NCBI RefSeq assembly: GCF_001690495.1
Contig: NZ_LZGS01000035.1
Location: forward strand, 434,001-498,000
Length of the DNA stretch: 64,000 nt
Origin: Gilliamella sp. App4-10
GTDB lineage: Bacteria > Pseudomonadota > Gammaproteobacteria > Enterobacterales > Orbaceae
Reading direction: 5' to 3'
Shown piece after piece: positions 37,728 to 48,679 of this stretch (positions are counted from its first letter, which is position 1; each line of letters starts with the position of its first letter). Below the pieces are notes generated by a model that did no database searches, had not been told where the DNA came from, and worked only from the letters and a program-made list of their open reading frames with translations. Both the position numbers and the translations under genes were made by a program.

Positions 37728-39482
37728 ATGAAAATTTATATAGATTTTGAAAATCAACATAAATATTTTTGCAATCCTATCGCCATTTTAAGATCGAATG
37801 ATTACTCGACAATTAAACAGCAATTCGATTTAATCGAAAAATTTACGCAACAAGGTTTTTACGCGGTTGGGTATCTCGCTTATGAAAGCGCAACAGGGTT
37901 AAATAGCGAAAATAAAACAAAACATAATGATGAGGTCCATCAAGGTTTACCACTATTGTTATTTGGTATTTTTGATCATTATTCTATCGTTGAACAAGTA
38001 GAAATAAGTGGTTATACACCGTCAAGTTTTAACTTAATTAGCGATACATTAATGGATGAATATAATCAAAAAATTGACTTTATTCGATCACAAATTGAAT
38101 CAGGTAATACTTATCAAACCAACTATACGATTCAATTTACCGCACCATTTAATGAAAGCGCTATTGATTATTACCACTTTTTACAAAAAAACAATCAGGC
38201 AGATTATTGCGCTTATCTTGAGTTTGATGATTATCATATTTTATCCATCTCACCGGAATTATTCTTTAAGTTAGACAATAAAATTATTACGACAAAGCCA
38301 ATGAAAGGGACAACTGCACGCGGCTTAAATAATCAACAAGATAAACAACAGTTAAAATTATTATTTTCTGAAAAAAATCAGGCTGAAAACATGATGATTG
38401 TTGATTTGTTGCGTAATGATTTAAGTCGCATTGCAAAACCAGGAACAGTAACGGTGCCTGAATTATTTTCAGCTGAAAAATATCCAACGGTTTGGCAATT
38501 GACTTCAATAATTCAAGGTGAATTGAAAGAAGATGTCAATTTATATCAAATTTTTCAAGCCCTATTCCCTTGCGGATCAATTACCGGTGCCCCAAAAACC
38601 AGTACCATGCAAATTATCGCAGATATTGAAAACTCACCACGTGGCGTTTACTGTGGGACAATTGGTTACATTGAGCCCTATATGAATAAGGCCATATTTA
38701 ATATCCCAATTCGTACATTGACCATACACAACCAACAGTTGCGTTATGGTGTTGGCGGGGGGATCACTTGGGATTCGACATCCCAAGACGAATATAGCGA
38801 GATCTTGGCTAAAACAGCAATTTTGCATCGTACTACTTCTACTCCAAAATATATCATTGAATCGTTATTGCTTGAAAAAGGGCAATTCTTTTTATTGAAT
38901 GAACACTTAAGCAGGCTTGCCCAATCAGCTGATTATTTTGATTTTAACTGTGACATTCACGCAATTAAGTTGCAACTTATTAAGTTAGCAAATTCAATGC
39001 CTAACAATATTTATAAAGTAAGAATCTTACAGCAAAAAGATGGGCATTATACTATTAGTAAAGATATCATTAACACTCCGATAGACATTAATGAAATTCA
39101 ACTTGCAACACAGTGCGTTGATAACCAAAATGTCTATTTGTATCATAAAACATCAAATCGTGAGCACTTTCCGGATTTAACTGTAGGAAAAGAATATATT
39201 AATTTTAATCAACACAATGAGATAACTGAATTTGTTAATGGTAATCTCGCGTTACTGATTAATGATCAATGGGTGACACCTAAAAAAGAATCAGGATTAT
39301 TAGCTGGCACCATGCGACAATTTTATTTGGATCACAATCAATTGTTAGAAAAAACGATTTTAAAAGATGATCTGGTAAATGCCGATAAAATCGCTTTTAT
39401 CAATAGTGTTCGCAAATGGGTGGAAATTGATGATAAGGTTTTTAGTCAGTTCAAACTGTCACTAAGATCTATTGCTATTTAA
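37728..39482 (+). CDS. pabB: Fused aminodeoxychorismate synthase component I and lyase (PabB-PabC)
   Basis: 584 residues from ATG 37728, just after the pabA stop; ATG 37713 or TTG 37707 are alternatives. The first ~380 residues form a chorismate-utilising domain with KPMKGTTARG and CGSITGAPKTSTMQII. From about 390 a class IV aminotransferase-like domain follows (IIESLLLEKGQFFLLNEHLS, FVNGNLALLI, GLLAGTMRQ), matching PabC lyase. One protein would turn chorismate plus ammonia into 4-aminobenzoate. E. coli has separate genes, while fusions occur in other bacteria. Confidence 0.88.
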   Translation: MKIYIDFENQHKYFCNPIAILRSNDYSTIKQQFDLIEKFTQQGFYAVGYLAYESATGLNSENKTKHNDEVHQGLPLLLFGIFDHYSIVEQVEISGYTPSSFNLISDTLMDEYNQKIDFIRSQIESGNTYQTNYTIQFTAPFNESAIDYYHFLQKNNQADYCAYLEFDDYHILSISPELFFKLDNKIITTKPMKGTTARGLNNQQDKQQLKLLFSEKNQAENMMIVDLLRNDLSRIAKPGTVTVPELFSAEKYPTVWQLTSIIQGELKEDVNLYQIFQALFPCGSITGAPKTSTMQIIADIENSPRGVYCGTIGYIEPYMNKAIFNIPIRTLTIHNQQLRYGVGGGITWDSTSQDEYSEILAKTAILHRTTSTPKYIIESLLLEKGQFFLLNEHLSRLAQSADYFDFNCDIHAIKLQLIKLANSMPNNIYKVRILQQKDGHYTISKDIINTPIDINEIQLATQCVDNQNVYLYHKTSNREHFPDLTVGKEYINFNQHNEITEFVNGNLALLINDQWVTPKKESGLLAGTMRQFYLDHNQLLEKTILKDDLVNADKIAFINSVRKWVEIDDKVFSQFKLSLRSIAI

Positions 39483-39487
39483 GTTTA

Positions 39488-39517
39488 GACATTCCGTCAG
39501 CACGCTGAAGGAATGTC
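39488..39517. terminator. Hairpin between pabBC and pqiC
   Basis: GACATTCC pairs with GGAATGTC, with an inner TCAGC/GCTGA stem and one mismatch. It lies between convergent genes. Confidence 0.6.
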
Positions 39518-39526
39518 AGTGTAACA

Positions 39527-40111
39527 CTAATGCTTTATTGAGTTTGCAAAGTCTAGTTCTTCATCTTGCCATCCTTTCGATAGCGCTTTAACTAAAGCAT
39601 CATAGCCATTGGTTGCTAAAGGAACATGGCGCTCAAATGGTTTGATTTCAATATTATTTTTACGGTCAGTAACAACCCATCGGCCTTTAATTATCGCATC
39701 CCCCGTATAACTGCCATGAAAGCTATCTATAAATAATTTTACCGTTAGTGTTGGTGTTGTAATTGACTTACTGGATACTAAATAATTAGGTAACATGGCC
39801 GTTAAATCCTGCGTTAATCGGTCTTGAAGCTGCTGAGATAACGTTGATACCCATAAATGGTTGATTGCTGTTTCATATTTGATATTATCGGTTTGTAATA
39901 CGATGCCGGGTTTATTTAAAAAACTCGCCACATCAACTGACTCAATCCAAATAAATTGATTCGTGGTTTTCATGTTTTGCGATACAGGAATCTGTGAATT
40001 GCTAGTGAGTTGAAAATAACTTTTACTCGGGTTGCTAGCTGAGCAACCCGCTAATATAGCGAACAATGACATAAATACGACTATAAGTAGTTTTTTATAA
40101 ATTCTGTTCAT
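39527..40111 (-). CDS. pqiC: Intermembrane transport lipoprotein PqiC
   Basis: 194 residues with a lipoprotein signal and lipobox LAGC (MSLFAILAGCSASNP). The ABC-type transport auxiliary domain (FIWIESVDVASFLNKPGIV, then W.ST.SQQLQDRL) follows. PqiC anchors PqiB to the outer membrane in the PqiABC lipid-transport bridge. Its start shares one base with the pqiB stop. Confidence 0.92.
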   Translation of the reverse strand: MNRIYKKLLIVVFMSLFAILAGCSASNPSKSYFQLTSNSQIPVSQNMKTTNQFIWIESVDVASFLNKPGIVLQTDNIKYETAINHLWVSTLSQQLQDRLTQDLTAMLPNYLVSSKSITTPTLTVKLFIDSFHGSYTGDAIIKGRWVVTDRKNNIEIKPFERHVPLATNGYDALVKALSKGWQDEELDFANSIKH

Positions 40112-41748
40112 TATTTTTTACCTTTTGCTTGAGGTTCTTGATCTTTTTTCGCTGGAGCAGAAAAAATCAGTGCATTACTTTTATCATTAAGCGTATTGAG
40201 TAATGGAGTAAGTTCGTCCATCATGTGTTGCACTTTTTGTAAACTCTCTTTCATTTGATTGTTGAGTTCAGAACCTGGCTGTAAGCCTTTCATTGTTTCA
40301 TTTAGTGAACGTAAAGTCTTTTGCAAATCTTTTGGCATATTCTGCATCTCTTTACTAGCCATAATCTGATTTAATGATTCCATTAAATGTTGGCTTGAAG
40401 CTAATGATTGATTAAACTGCGATAAGGTATTGTTAAATGGTAATTTATTAAAGTTATCTAGTAACTGCATAATTTTTGCTTGAATTTGCGCAATACCAGT
40501 CGAGGTTGTCTCAATTGTATCGTAACCAAACTGCTTAGCTAGTTTGGGATCATATTTGTTTTTTAGATCAGGATAAAAATCAAGATCTATATACAGTGCA
40601 CCAGTGAACATGTTTGATGTTTTTAATGAAGCTCTTAACCCATTTTTTTGCTCTTTCATAATCACTGCGGCAATGTCGATCTTTTCATCAACAAGTTCAG
40701 ATAAACGATCAGGTTCGATTCTGATTAATATCGGCACTTTTTTATTTAAAATGGACGATTTTTCTAGCATTTCAGCAGTATAAAATGGCACTTTAGATAC
40801 TGTGCCTAACCTAATACCATGATATTCAACAGGTACACCTTCTGACAATCCAGATATAGAATCAGAAAGCATAATAAGAAATTCTTTATATTCAGTATAT
40901 TGTGAATCTTGGATGGATTTTTTATCTTCATATAATTTATAAACTGCATTTTGCTCCGCAGGTGCACCTAATTTAGATCCATCAGGTAAATCAAAACTGA
41001 TTCCACCAGACATTAATACATCTAAAGAAGGAACATCTAAGTTTGCACCTAGAGATGAGAGTGTCAAATTAATTCCCCCCTCTTTCCAAAAGCGGACATT
41101 TTGTGTTACTAAGACGTCGTAAGGTTTAGTAATAAAAATTTGATATTTCATCTTACGCGCTTCAACATCAAATTCTGAGGTTTCAACATTACCTACACGG
41201 TAGCCATGAAACATAACAGAAGCACCTCGAGGAATTACACCGTTTTGCTCACTTTCGAGATTTAAACGAATTCCTTTAATACTTGGATCGGACAATGGCG
41301 GTGTATCAGAAAGCACGAAAGGTTTATTTTGAAAACTGTGAGTATCGTTTCCGGCAATTAATTCTATATATACACCCGATAAAATAGTCCCCAATCCAGT
41401 CACTCCATCACGACCAATTTCAGGCTTGACAACCCAAAAAATCGAATCATTTTTTAATAGTGGAACCATATCATTATAAATTCGACCTTTTATTACCACT
41501 TGCTTGTAGTCATCCGATAAAGTCACTTCATCAACTATACCGACATCAACGCTACGGTTTTTAATTACCGTTTTTCCAGCAACAATACCACTGGCATCTT
41601 TTGCAAGCAATGTGAACGAAGTACCTTTATTGGTAAAATGAGAGTAGATTATCCATAGACCAACAATTGCAGTAACAATGGGAATAATCCATATTGCTGA
41701 AATAGCTCTAATTTTAATTATTTTTGCTGATTTACTTGATGTTGCCAT
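40111..41748 (-). CDS. pqiB: MCE-domain intermembrane transport protein PqiB
   Basis: 545 residues (E. coli 546). One N-terminal membrane anchor (IWIIPIVTAIVGLWII), three successive MCE domains, and a C-terminal coiled coil (about 410-520) that forms the tube across the periplasm. A charged tail ends the protein. PqiB hexamers make a hydrophobic channel for lipid traffic between the membranes. Confidence 0.95.
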   Translation of the reverse strand: MATSSKSAKIIKIRAISAIWIIPIVTAIVGLWIIYSHFTNKGTSFTLLAKDASGIVAGKTVIKNRSVDVGIVDEVTLSDDYKQVVIKGRIYNDMVPLLKNDSIFWVVKPEIGRDGVTGLGTILSGVYIELIAGNDTHSFQNKPFVLSDTPPLSDPSIKGIRLNLESEQNGVIPRGASVMFHGYRVGNVETSEFDVEARKMKYQIFITKPYDVLVTQNVRFWKEGGINLTLSSLGANLDVPSLDVLMSGGISFDLPDGSKLGAPAEQNAVYKLYEDKKSIQDSQYTEYKEFLIMLSDSISGLSEGVPVEYHGIRLGTVSKVPFYTAEMLEKSSILNKKVPILIRIEPDRLSELVDEKIDIAAVIMKEQKNGLRASLKTSNMFTGALYIDLDFYPDLKNKYDPKLAKQFGYDTIETTSTGIAQIQAKIMQLLDNFNKLPFNNTLSQFNQSLASSQHLMESLNQIMASKEMQNMPKDLQKTLRSLNETMKGLQPGSELNNQMKESLQKVQHMMDELTPLLNTLNDKSNALIFSAPAKKDQEPQAKGKK

Positions 41749-41763
41749 ATTGTTCCTATTAAT

Positions 41764-43008
41764 CTATTGTCTATTTTGCGGACGATCCCAAATTAAACGA
41801 GGATCAAATTTTTGTGATGCGATCATTGTGATAATAACGACAGTTGCAAAAAAGGTAACGCCAATATCTGGATAAACCCCCATCATTTGTTGATTTCTCA
41901 CTAAAGAACAAACAACAGAAACCACAAATATATCTATCATTGACCATTTACCAATAAACTCAACTGCAGTGTACAATTTTTTCATTTTTAAGCAATTACG
42001 TTTATTTTTTCGTTTTACTGCTAGTGCAAAATAGCAAAGCCAGCTTAAAGAAATGATTTTTAAGATTGGTATAATGACACTAGCAATAAAAATGACAAGA
42101 GCAACAGGCACATCGCCTGCTTGCCACATATAAATAACACCATCCATAATATTTGAAGTAGATGATGCCCCTAAAACAACAGTTATCATAATTCCAAATA
42201 AATTAGCGGGAATGTATAAAATCAATGAAGTAACCAACAAAGCTAGGGTCCATTGTATTTTATCACGATCTCTAATTTTGCTTTTTTGCTTACATCTTGG
42301 ACATTTTATATATTGCACAGGCAATATAGCCTGACAGCATTTGCATAGTTTTAAATTTTGACAAATGCCTGTTTTACCAACTTTTAATGTATCTGTAGCA
42401 AAGTTATTCCGATGAATTTCATTCCAAATTGCTTCTGGCGAAAAAATAACTAAAGACTTTATATAAAAAAAGACAAATAGACAGAACGCCCAAAATGTGC
42501 CAGTCACACCAATACTGCCATAACTCATTAATTTAACAAAACTAACTAAAATACCAGTAAGAAATATTTCAGGCATACACCAATGCTGAAACTTTTCATA
42601 AACAATAAGTAGATCTCGTTTCCGATACTTTGTTAACCGTAGCTTGGAGCAGAGAAAGACGATAATTACTAAATTAACTATCGGAAAAAACAAAACAAAT
42701 AAGATAAAAAGTGCTGAAATATAGCTATATTTATCAAAAAAAAGGGTTTTAGGAATATCTAATACGCTAATACCGATAAAATTACCCACAATACGAATAT
42801 CAATAAAGATAAAGCCACAGGCTACGATAATCATAATTAATGAACAAACTGCATAGATAGTAGCTCTAAACTTCATATTATTATTGTTTTTAGCTAACGT
42901 TGTATTACAACGTGAGCAAACAGCTTTATGCCCTATAACTATATCAGCTAATTCTATGACCAAATCACAGTGTGAGCATAAAACATAATGTTGTCTATCA
43001 ATGGCCAT
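41764..43008 (-). CDS. pqiA: Inner-membrane protein PqiA (paraquat-inducible family)
   Basis: 414 residues (E. coli 417). Two homologous halves, each begun by a zinc-ribbon pair: CSHCDLVIE with CSRCNTTL, and CKCCQAILP with CPRCKQK. Each is followed by about four membrane segments. It is the inner-membrane component of PqiABC. First gene of the operon. In E. coli the operon responds to superoxide through SoxS; I did not identify a soxbox here. Confidence 0.95.
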   Translation of the reverse strand: MAIDRQHYVLCSHCDLVIELADIVIGHKAVCSRCNTTLAKNNNNMKFRATIYAVCSLIMIIVACGFIFIDIRIVGNFIGISVLDIPKTLFFDKYSYISALFILFVLFFPIVNLVIIVFLCSKLRLTKYRKRDLLIVYEKFQHWCMPEIFLTGILVSFVKLMSYGSIGVTGTFWAFCLFVFFYIKSLVIFSPEAIWNEIHRNNFATDTLKVGKTGICQNLKLCKCCQAILPVQYIKCPRCKQKSKIRDRDKIQWTLALLVTSLILYIPANLFGIMITVVLGASSTSNIMDGVIYMWQAGDVPVALVIFIASVIIPILKIISLSWLCYFALAVKRKNKRNCLKMKKLYTAVEFIGKWSMIDIFVVSVVCSLVRNQQMMGVYPDIGVTFFATVVIITMIASQKFDPRLIWDRPQNRQ

Positions 43009-43468
43009 TATTTTCCTTATTTGATATATATTTTAACCTGTAAAAATATTACAGATTAGTATAGCGTTAAGTATAAAAACTGATGAATTATTTTAAACAA
43101 TCACTTGATAAATAATTACTTTAATAAATAAAGTGTGATTAAAAAGTTATTTAAAGCCAATAATTAAAAAGGTATTTTTATGAAAATATTACTGCATTGC
43201 ATTAAATTAGTAGAATTTGATTATTATATTGTGTAAATAACAATCTCTATAAAACACATTACTTTTCTTATTTAAAGAATCATTATTAGTTTAATTTAAT
43301 CGAGTATTATAATCATAAAATTAATAGAATAATCCAATAAATGTAATCTTGAATATCAATATTTCATCACCATCTGTTAGTTTCCATTATTAAACTCAAC
43401 CATTATTCATAAAAATTTGTGAAGTAATTCCCGTAATTAACTAAATGATTGCTCTGTATAAAAAAAAC
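43009..43468. other. AT-rich divergent region between pqiA and recA
   Basis: About 460 bases without a credible gene on either strand and without a strong hairpin. It must hold the pqiA promoter and the upstream part of the recA control region. I recognised no further motif. Confidence 0.5.
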
Positions 43469-43496
43469 TTGATACTGTATAATAATACAGTGTAAT
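43469..43496 (+). promoter_or_regulatory. recA promoter with LexA (SOS) box
   Basis: TTGATA (43469-43474) and TGTAAT (43491-43496) are spaced by 16 bases. The spacer itself is the SOS box CTGT-ATAATAAT-ACAG (43475-43490), perfect in both CTG/CAG halves. This is the same geometry as at E. coli recA, so LexA would block polymerase directly. Confidence 0.93.
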
Positions 43497-43530
43497 ATAT
43501 CCATATCTTAACTCACTGGAGTTTTATAAT

Positions 43531-44577
43531 ATGAACGAAAACAAACAACGCGCACTTTCCGCTGCATTAAGTCAAATCGAAAAACAATTTGGCAAAGGTT
43601 CGATTATGCGTTTAGGCGATACCCAAACGTTAGATGTAGATGCGGTATCTACTGGTTCTTTAGGATTAGATATTGCATTAGGTATCGGTGGATTACCAAT
43701 GGGCCGAATCGTTGAAATTTTTGGCCCCGAATCATCAGGTAAAACAACACTCACTTTATCTGTCATAGCACAAGCTCAAAAAGAAGGTAAAACTTGTGCA
43801 TTTATTGATGCCGAACATGCACTCGACCCAATTTATGCCGCAAAATTAGGAGTGCAAGTAGACGACTTATTAGTGTCTCAGCCAGATACAGGAGAACAAG
43901 CACTCGAAATTTGTGATGCATTAGTTCGTTCTGGTGCGGTTGATGTTATTATTGTCGATTCAGTGGCTGCATTAACGCCAAAAGCAGAGATCGAAGGTGA
44001 AATGGGCGATTCTCATATGGGATTGCAAGCCCGTTTAATGTCACAAGCATTACGTAAATTAACTGCGAATATCAAAAATGCAAATTGTTTAGTTGTTTTT
44101 ATTAACCAGATTCGTATGAAAATTGGTGTTATGTTTGGTAATCCAGAAACCACAACGGGTGGTAATGCTCTTAAATTCTATGCATCAGTACGTTTAGATA
44201 TTCGTCGAACAGGTGCGGTAAAAGAAGGTGAAGATGTTATTGGTAGTGATACGCGCGTAAAAGTCGTAAAAAATAAAGTTGCCGCACCTTTTAGACAAGC
44301 AGAATTCCAAATTCTTTATGGCTGTGGCATTTCTAAAGAAGGAGAATTGATTGACTTAGGAGTTAAGCATAAGTTGGTCGATAAAGCTGGAGCATGGTAT
44401 AGCTACAATGGCGAAAAAGTTGGCCAAGGCAAAGCTAACTCAATTAAGTTTTTACAAGAGCATCCTGAAATCGCTAAAGAACTTGAAACTAAACTACGTG
44501 ATCTATTATTAAATAGTCCTGCAGTTTTTACGACTGATGAAGGAAATATTTCATCAGAGGATGAAAACTTTGAATAA
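43531..44577 (+). CDS. recA: Recombinase RecA
   Basis: 348 residues (E. coli 353). Walker [11 protein letters not shown], the L1/L2 DNA-binding loops around [16 protein letters not shown] and [20 protein letters not shown], and an acidic C-terminal tail (SSEDENFE). Catalyses strand exchange and LexA self-cleavage. The start follows TGGAG. recX follows and overlaps. Confidence 0.99.
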   Translation: MNENKQRALSAALSQIEKQFGKGSIMRLGDTQTLDVDAVSTGSLGLDIALGIGGLPMGRIVEIFGPESSGKTTLTLSVIAQAQKEGKTCAFIDAEHALDPIYAAKLGVQVDDLLVSQPDTGEQALEICDALVRSGAVDVIIVDSVAALTPKAEIEGEMGDSHMGLQARLMSQALRKLTANIKNANCLVVFINQIRMKIGVMFGNPETTTGGNALKFYASVRLDIRRTGAVKEGEDVIGSDTRVKVVKNKVAAPFRQAEFQILYGCGISKEGELIDLGVKHKLVDKAGAWYSYNGEKVGQGKANSIKFLQEHPEIAKELETKLRDLLLNSPAVFTTDEGNISSEDENFE

Positions 44578-45076
44578 GAATACAAACCTCAATAAATCAA
44601 TTCTAAATAAAGCTGTGCAATTACTTGCACAGCGAGATCACTCTTCATATGAACTGGGACAAAAAATAACATTTTTTTTTGCCAAAAAGCTACAAAGTAC
44701 AGATGAAAAATATCACGATCAATTAGCTACACTGAAAACTGAAATACTAGATGTAATTGAATATTGTATTAATCAAAATTGGATTAATGATGAACAATAT
44801 ATTAAAAATTATATTGTTATGCGTGCAAATAAAGGTTATGGAAAGTATAGAATTGCAATGGAGCTTAAACAACGAGGGTTATCAGTTGATTTGAGTCGAC
44901 AATTATTACAGATGTCTAATATTAACTGGGCAAATCTTGCATATAAACAATTAATAAAAAAGCTAAAACTAATTGACTTTAAAAACAATCATAAAAAACA
45001 AAAAGTTATTAATTTTTTGATTGCGAGAGGCTATACACAAGATGATATTAAAACTGTGTCCAATTTATTGACTTAA
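44561..45076 (+). CDS. recX: Regulatory protein RecX
   Basis: About 171 residues, slightly longer than E. coli RecX (166). Basic, helical, with repeats such as [36 protein letters not shown] and [12 protein letters not shown]. RecX caps and inhibits RecA filaments. It overlaps the recA end. The start is uncertain: ATG 44561 touches the AGAGG motif, whereas TTG 44570 has AGAGG at proper spacing; ATG 44537 lacks a ribosome site. Confidence 0.85.
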   Translation: MKTLNKNTNLNKSILNKAVQLLAQRDHSSYELGQKITFFFAKKLQSTDEKYHDQLATLKTEILDVIEYCINQNWINDEQYIKNYIVMRANKGYGKYRIAMELKQRGLSVDLSRQLLQMSNINWANLAYKQLIKKLKLIDFKNNHKKQKVINFLIARGYTQDDIKTVSNLLT

Positions 45077-45277
45077 GTAATTATAATATCTAGAATACAA
45101 TATATGTAATTTAATAAAATTGATTACAAAAAGCTCACTAATTCTTTTTTATTTTTTCCTTATTTACTTGTAATATTAACTAGCTTCAACCCGATTTAAG
45201 AATATTTACTTTTCAACTTTAGTTGTAACGGGTATATTACTATGTTTAAAAATCTATCGTTTTATATGGAAGCATAA

Positions 45278-47911
45278 ATGAAAAGTACTGCAGAAATTCG
45301 TCAAAGTTTTCTTGACTTTTTCCGTGGCAAAGGACATCAAGTTGTCGCAAGTAGTTCCCTTGTTCCACACAATGACCCAACACTGTTATTTACTAATGCC
45401 GGAATGAATCAATTTAAAGATGTATTTCTAGGTGTTGATAAGCGTTCTTATACTAGAGCAACAACATCGCAACGTTGCGTCCGTGCTGGTGGTAAACATA
45501 ATGATTTAGATAATGTTGGCTATACTGCTCGACATCATACTTTTTTTGAAATGTTAGGGAATTTTAGTTTCGGTGACTATTTTAAGCATGATGCAATACA
45601 TTTTGCATGGGAATTATTAACCAGTGAAGAATGGTTTAATCTACCTAAAAATAAGTTAACGGTTACCGTTTATGAGACAGATGACGAAGCGTATGCAATT
45701 TGGGAAAAAGAAATAGGTATACCAAAAGAACGCATCATTCGTATTGGTGATAATAAAGGTGCTCCATATGCCTCAGATAATTTCTGGCAGATGGGTGATA
45801 CTGGTCCTTGTGGTCCATGTACCGAAATTTTCTATGATCATGGTGATCATATTTTTGGGGGACCTCCTGGCAGTGCTGAAGAAGATGGTGACAGATTTAT
45901 CGAAATTTGGAATATTGTTTTCATGCAATTTAATCGCCATCCTGATGGCACAATGGAACCATTACCAAAACCATCAGTCGATACAGGTATGGGACTAGAA
46001 CGTATTGCTGCAGTTTTGCAACATGTAAATTCTAATTATGAAATAGATGTATTTAAGAAATTAATTCAAGATGCAGCTAATATTATTCAAACTAAAGATT
46101 TAGAAAGTAAATCACTCAGAGTTATTGCTGACCATATCCGTTCTTGTGCTTTTCTAATTTCGGATGGTGTTTTACCTTCGAACGAAGGTCGAGGATATGT
46201 ATTACGCCGTATTATTCGGCGTGCAGTGCGCCATGGGCATATGCTAGGAGCAAAAGATATCTTCTTCTATAAGCTGGTTAAACCATTAATTGACGTCATG
46301 GGAAGTGCAGCAGTCGAATTAGAAAATAATCGAGAATTAGTTGAAAACGCACTCAAAATTGAGGAAGAACAGTTTTTAAAAACGCTAGAGCGAGGGTTAT
46401 CTTTGCTTGATCAAGAGTTAGCTAAAATAACTGGTGAAGTTTTACCTGGAGATGTTGCGTTTAAACTTTATGATACTTATGGCTTCCCGTTAGATCTAAC
46501 AGCTGATGTATGCCGAGAAAAAAATATTAGTATTGATGAATCTGGCTTTAATCAATGTATGGAAGAGCAAAGGAAACGAGCCCGCGAATCAAGCTCATTT
46601 AATGTCGATTATAGCAATGTTATTAAACTTGATGATATAACTGAGTTTTTAGGCTATCAAGCAACAGAATCATCCGGAAAAGTTATTGCTATATTTAAAA
46701 ATGGTCAAAAAGTTGAAAGTATTAGTGCTGGCGATGAAGCTATCGTCGTTTTAGACAAAACGCCATTTTATGGAGAATCTGGTGGTCAAATTGGTGATAA
46801 AGGCTTATTAACAGCAGCTAATCTTGAATTTAGGGTTTTTGATAGTCAAAAATATGGTAAAAGTATTGGCCATTTAGGAAAAATTGTAAAAGGTTTTTTA
46901 AAAGTTGGTAATAATATCACTGCAGCTATTGATGTAGAATTACGCGAACGTATTCGTCGTAATCATTCTGCTACACATTTATTACAAGCTGCCTTGCAAC
47001 GTGTTTTAGGTAACCATGTTCATCAAAAAGGGTCTTTAGTTAACGATAGCTATCTACGTTTTGACTTTTCACATAATCAAGCCATTACGTCAGAACAAAT
47101 TATTGAAATAGAGAACTTAGTTAATCAACAGATTCGTCGCAATTTATTAGTAGAGATTGAGCTAATGCCAATTGATAAGGCGAAAGATAAAGGCGCAATG
47201 GCTTTATTCGGCGAAAAATATGAAGATATCGTTAGAGTTTTAACTATGGGCGATTTTTCAATTGAACTTTGTGGTGGTACTCACGTAGATAGAACTGGAG
47301 ATATTGGTTTATTTAAAATAATATCAGAATCAAGCATTGCGTCTGGTGTACGTCGTATCGAGGCAACGTCAGGGCAAAATGCAATGGATATGATACATAA
47401 TGAATCCAACTTATTAACTCAAATTGGACAATTAGTTAAAAGTGACAAATCTACAGTTTTAGCACGCATTGATCAATTACTCGATCAAACTAAACTGCTT
47501 GAAAAAACAATTGAGCAATTAAAAGCACAGAAAGCTAGCCAAGAAAGTGTACAATTGCTTAACCAATGTGAAAAAATAAATAATAAAAATCTGTTAATTG
47601 CTAAACTTGATAACGTTGAAGCAAAATTATTACGGACTATGATTGATGATCTTAAAAATCAATTAAAAACAGGCGTAATTATTTTAGCTGCTATCAATGA
47701 GGGCAAAATTAATATAGCTGCAGGTGTCACTAACGATTTAGTCAATATAGTTAAAGCTGGAGAACTAGTTTCTCAATTAGCATTAAAAGTAGGTGGTAAA
47801 GGTGGTGGGCGACCTGATTTCGCCCAAGCAGGTGGAATGGATCTTTCAGCATTACCAGAAGCGTTGTCTTCTGTGAAAAAGGAAATCAGTAATAAATTAC
47901 AAGCAAGTTAG
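45278..47911 (+). CDS. alaS: Alanyl-tRNA synthetase AlaS
   Basis: 877 residues (E. coli 876). Class II catalytic core at the N-terminus ([30 protein letters not shown]), then the editing domain with [11 protein letters not shown] and [11 protein letters not shown] zinc ligands, and a C-terminal DHHA1 domain with [15 protein letters not shown]. Charges tRNA-Ala. Same neighbours as in E. coli (recA-recX before, csrA after). Confidence 0.99.
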   Translation: MKSTAEIRQSFLDFFRGKGHQVVASSSLVPHNDPTLLFTNAGMNQFKDVFLGVDKRSYTRATTSQRCVRAGGKHNDLDNVGYTARHHTFFEMLGNFSFGDYFKHDAIHFAWELLTSEEWFNLPKNKLTVTVYETDDEAYAIWEKEIGIPKERIIRIGDNKGAPYASDNFWQMGDTGPCGPCTEIFYDHGDHIFGGPPGSAEEDGDRFIEIWNIVFMQFNRHPDGTMEPLPKPSVDTGMGLERIAAVLQHVNSNYEIDVFKKLIQDAANIIQTKDLESKSLRVIADHIRSCAFLISDGVLPSNEGRGYVLRRIIRRAVRHGHMLGAKDIFFYKLVKPLIDVMGSAAVELENNRELVENALKIEEEQFLKTLERGLSLLDQELAKITGEVLPGDVAFKLYDTYGFPLDLTADVCREKNISIDESGFNQCMEEQRKRARESSSFNVDYSNVIKLDDITEFLGYQATESSGKVIAIFKNGQKVESISAGDEAIVVLDKTPFYGESGGQIGDKGLLTAANLEFRVFDSQKYGKSIGHLGKIVKGFLKVGNNITAAIDVELRERIRRNHSATHLLQAALQRVLGNHVHQKGSLVNDSYLRFDFSHNQAITSEQIIEIENLVNQQIRRNLLVEIELMPIDKAKDKGAMALFGEKYEDIVRVLTMGDFSIELCGGTHVDRTGDIGLFKIISESSIASGVRRIEATSGQNAMDMIHNESNLLTQIGQLVKSDKSTVLARIDQLLDQTKLLEKTIEQLKAQKASQESVQLLNQCEKINNKNLLIAKLDNVEAKLLRTMIDDLKNQLKTGVIILAAINEGKINIAAGVTNDLVNIVKAGELVSQLALKVGGKGGGRPDFAQAGGMDLSALPEALSSVKKEISNKLQAS

Positions 47912-48051
47912 CCAGATATACTCAAATGTTTGTTAATTAAATATTAGAGTATATCTGTAAAATTCCGTCTTTCTGTCTTATTGATGGGGGGCTGACGAAG
48001 CTATATCTTAAAATTGTTTGGATATATACTTAACTGATATTAGGAGATCTA

Positions 48052-48252
48052 ATGTTAATTTTAACTAGGAGAGTAGGTGAAACACTAATAATTGGTGACG
48101 ATGTAGTTATTACCATCTTGGGCGTAAAAGGAAATCAAGTCAGAGTTGGTATTAATGCACCTAAAGAAGTTTCTATTCATAGGGAAGAGATATATAACAA
48201 AATTCATCAACCACAGGTTACAAACGATGAATTATCGGAGACAAGAGAGTAA
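48052..48252 (+). CDS. csrA: Carbon storage regulator CsrA
   Basis: 66 residues (E. coli 61). The N-terminus [18 protein letters not shown] and [19 protein letters not shown] contain the RNA-contacting residues Leu4 and Arg44-type region. CsrA binds GGA motifs in mRNA leaders and controls carbon storage and motility. Start after AGGAG. A tRNA cluster follows. Confidence 0.98.
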   Translation: MLILTRRVGETLIIGDDVVITILGVKGNQVRVGINAPKEVSIHREEIYNKIHQPQVTNDELSETRE

Positions 48253-48298
48253 TATTGGGCAGGAAATAAACAACCAGCACGCGTAAACAAAAAAATGT

Positions 48299-48326
48299 TT
48301 GACTTATTTTTTGTAAAACGTAATAT
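48299..48326 (+). promoter_or_regulatory. Promoter of the tRNA cluster
   Basis: TTGACT (48299-48304) and TAATAT (48321-48326) are spaced by 16 bases. GTGCGCC follows, a GC-rich discriminator as found at stringently controlled stable-RNA promoters. The first tRNA begins 49 bases downstream. Confidence 0.65.
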
Positions 48327-48375
48327 GTGCGCCACACATTATGATTTTGTTGTTAAAGCAGAGTCATAATGTTTT

Positions 48376-48468
48376 GGTGAGATGGCCGAGAGGCTGAAGG
48401 CGCTCCCCTGCTAAGGGAGTATGCGGTCAAAAGCTGCATCGAGGGTTCGAATCCCTCTCTCACCGCCA
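48376..48468 (+). tRNA. serV: tRNA-Ser (anticodon GCU)
   Basis: 93 bases with a long variable arm. The acceptor GGTGAGA pairs with TCTCACC, and the encoded GCCA end is present. The anticodon loop CTGCTAA in a CTCCC/GGGAG stem gives GCT, decoding AGC and AGU. Its position after csrA equals E. coli serV. Confidence 0.97.
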
Positions 48469-48487
48469 TTTTAATAAATTAAAATAT

Positions 48488-48564
48488 GCATCCGTAGCTC
48501 AGCTGGATAGAGTACCCGGCTACGAACCGGGCGGTCAGGGGTTCGAATCCCTTCGGATGCACCA
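48488..48564 (+). tRNA. argV: tRNA-Arg (anticodon ACG), copy 1
   Basis: 77 bases, acceptor GCATCCG/CGGATGC plus ACCA. Anticodon loop CTACGAA in a CCCGG/CCGGG stem gives ACG. A34 would be converted to inosine by TadA to read CGU, CGC and CGA. Confidence 0.97.
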
Positions 48565-48582
48565 TTTTAATAAATTCAAAAC

Positions 48583-48659
48583 GCATCCGTAGCTCAGCTG
48601 GATAGAGTACCCGGCTACGAACCGGGCGGTCAGGGGTTCGAATCCCTTCGGATGCACCA
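48583..48659 (+). tRNA. argY: tRNA-Arg (anticodon ACG), copy 2
   Basis: 77 bases, identical to copy 1 as far as I can read. It lies 18 bases behind copy 1, with an AT-rich spacer. Confidence 0.97.
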
Positions 48660-48679
48660 CTTTTTTAACGAACTTACAC

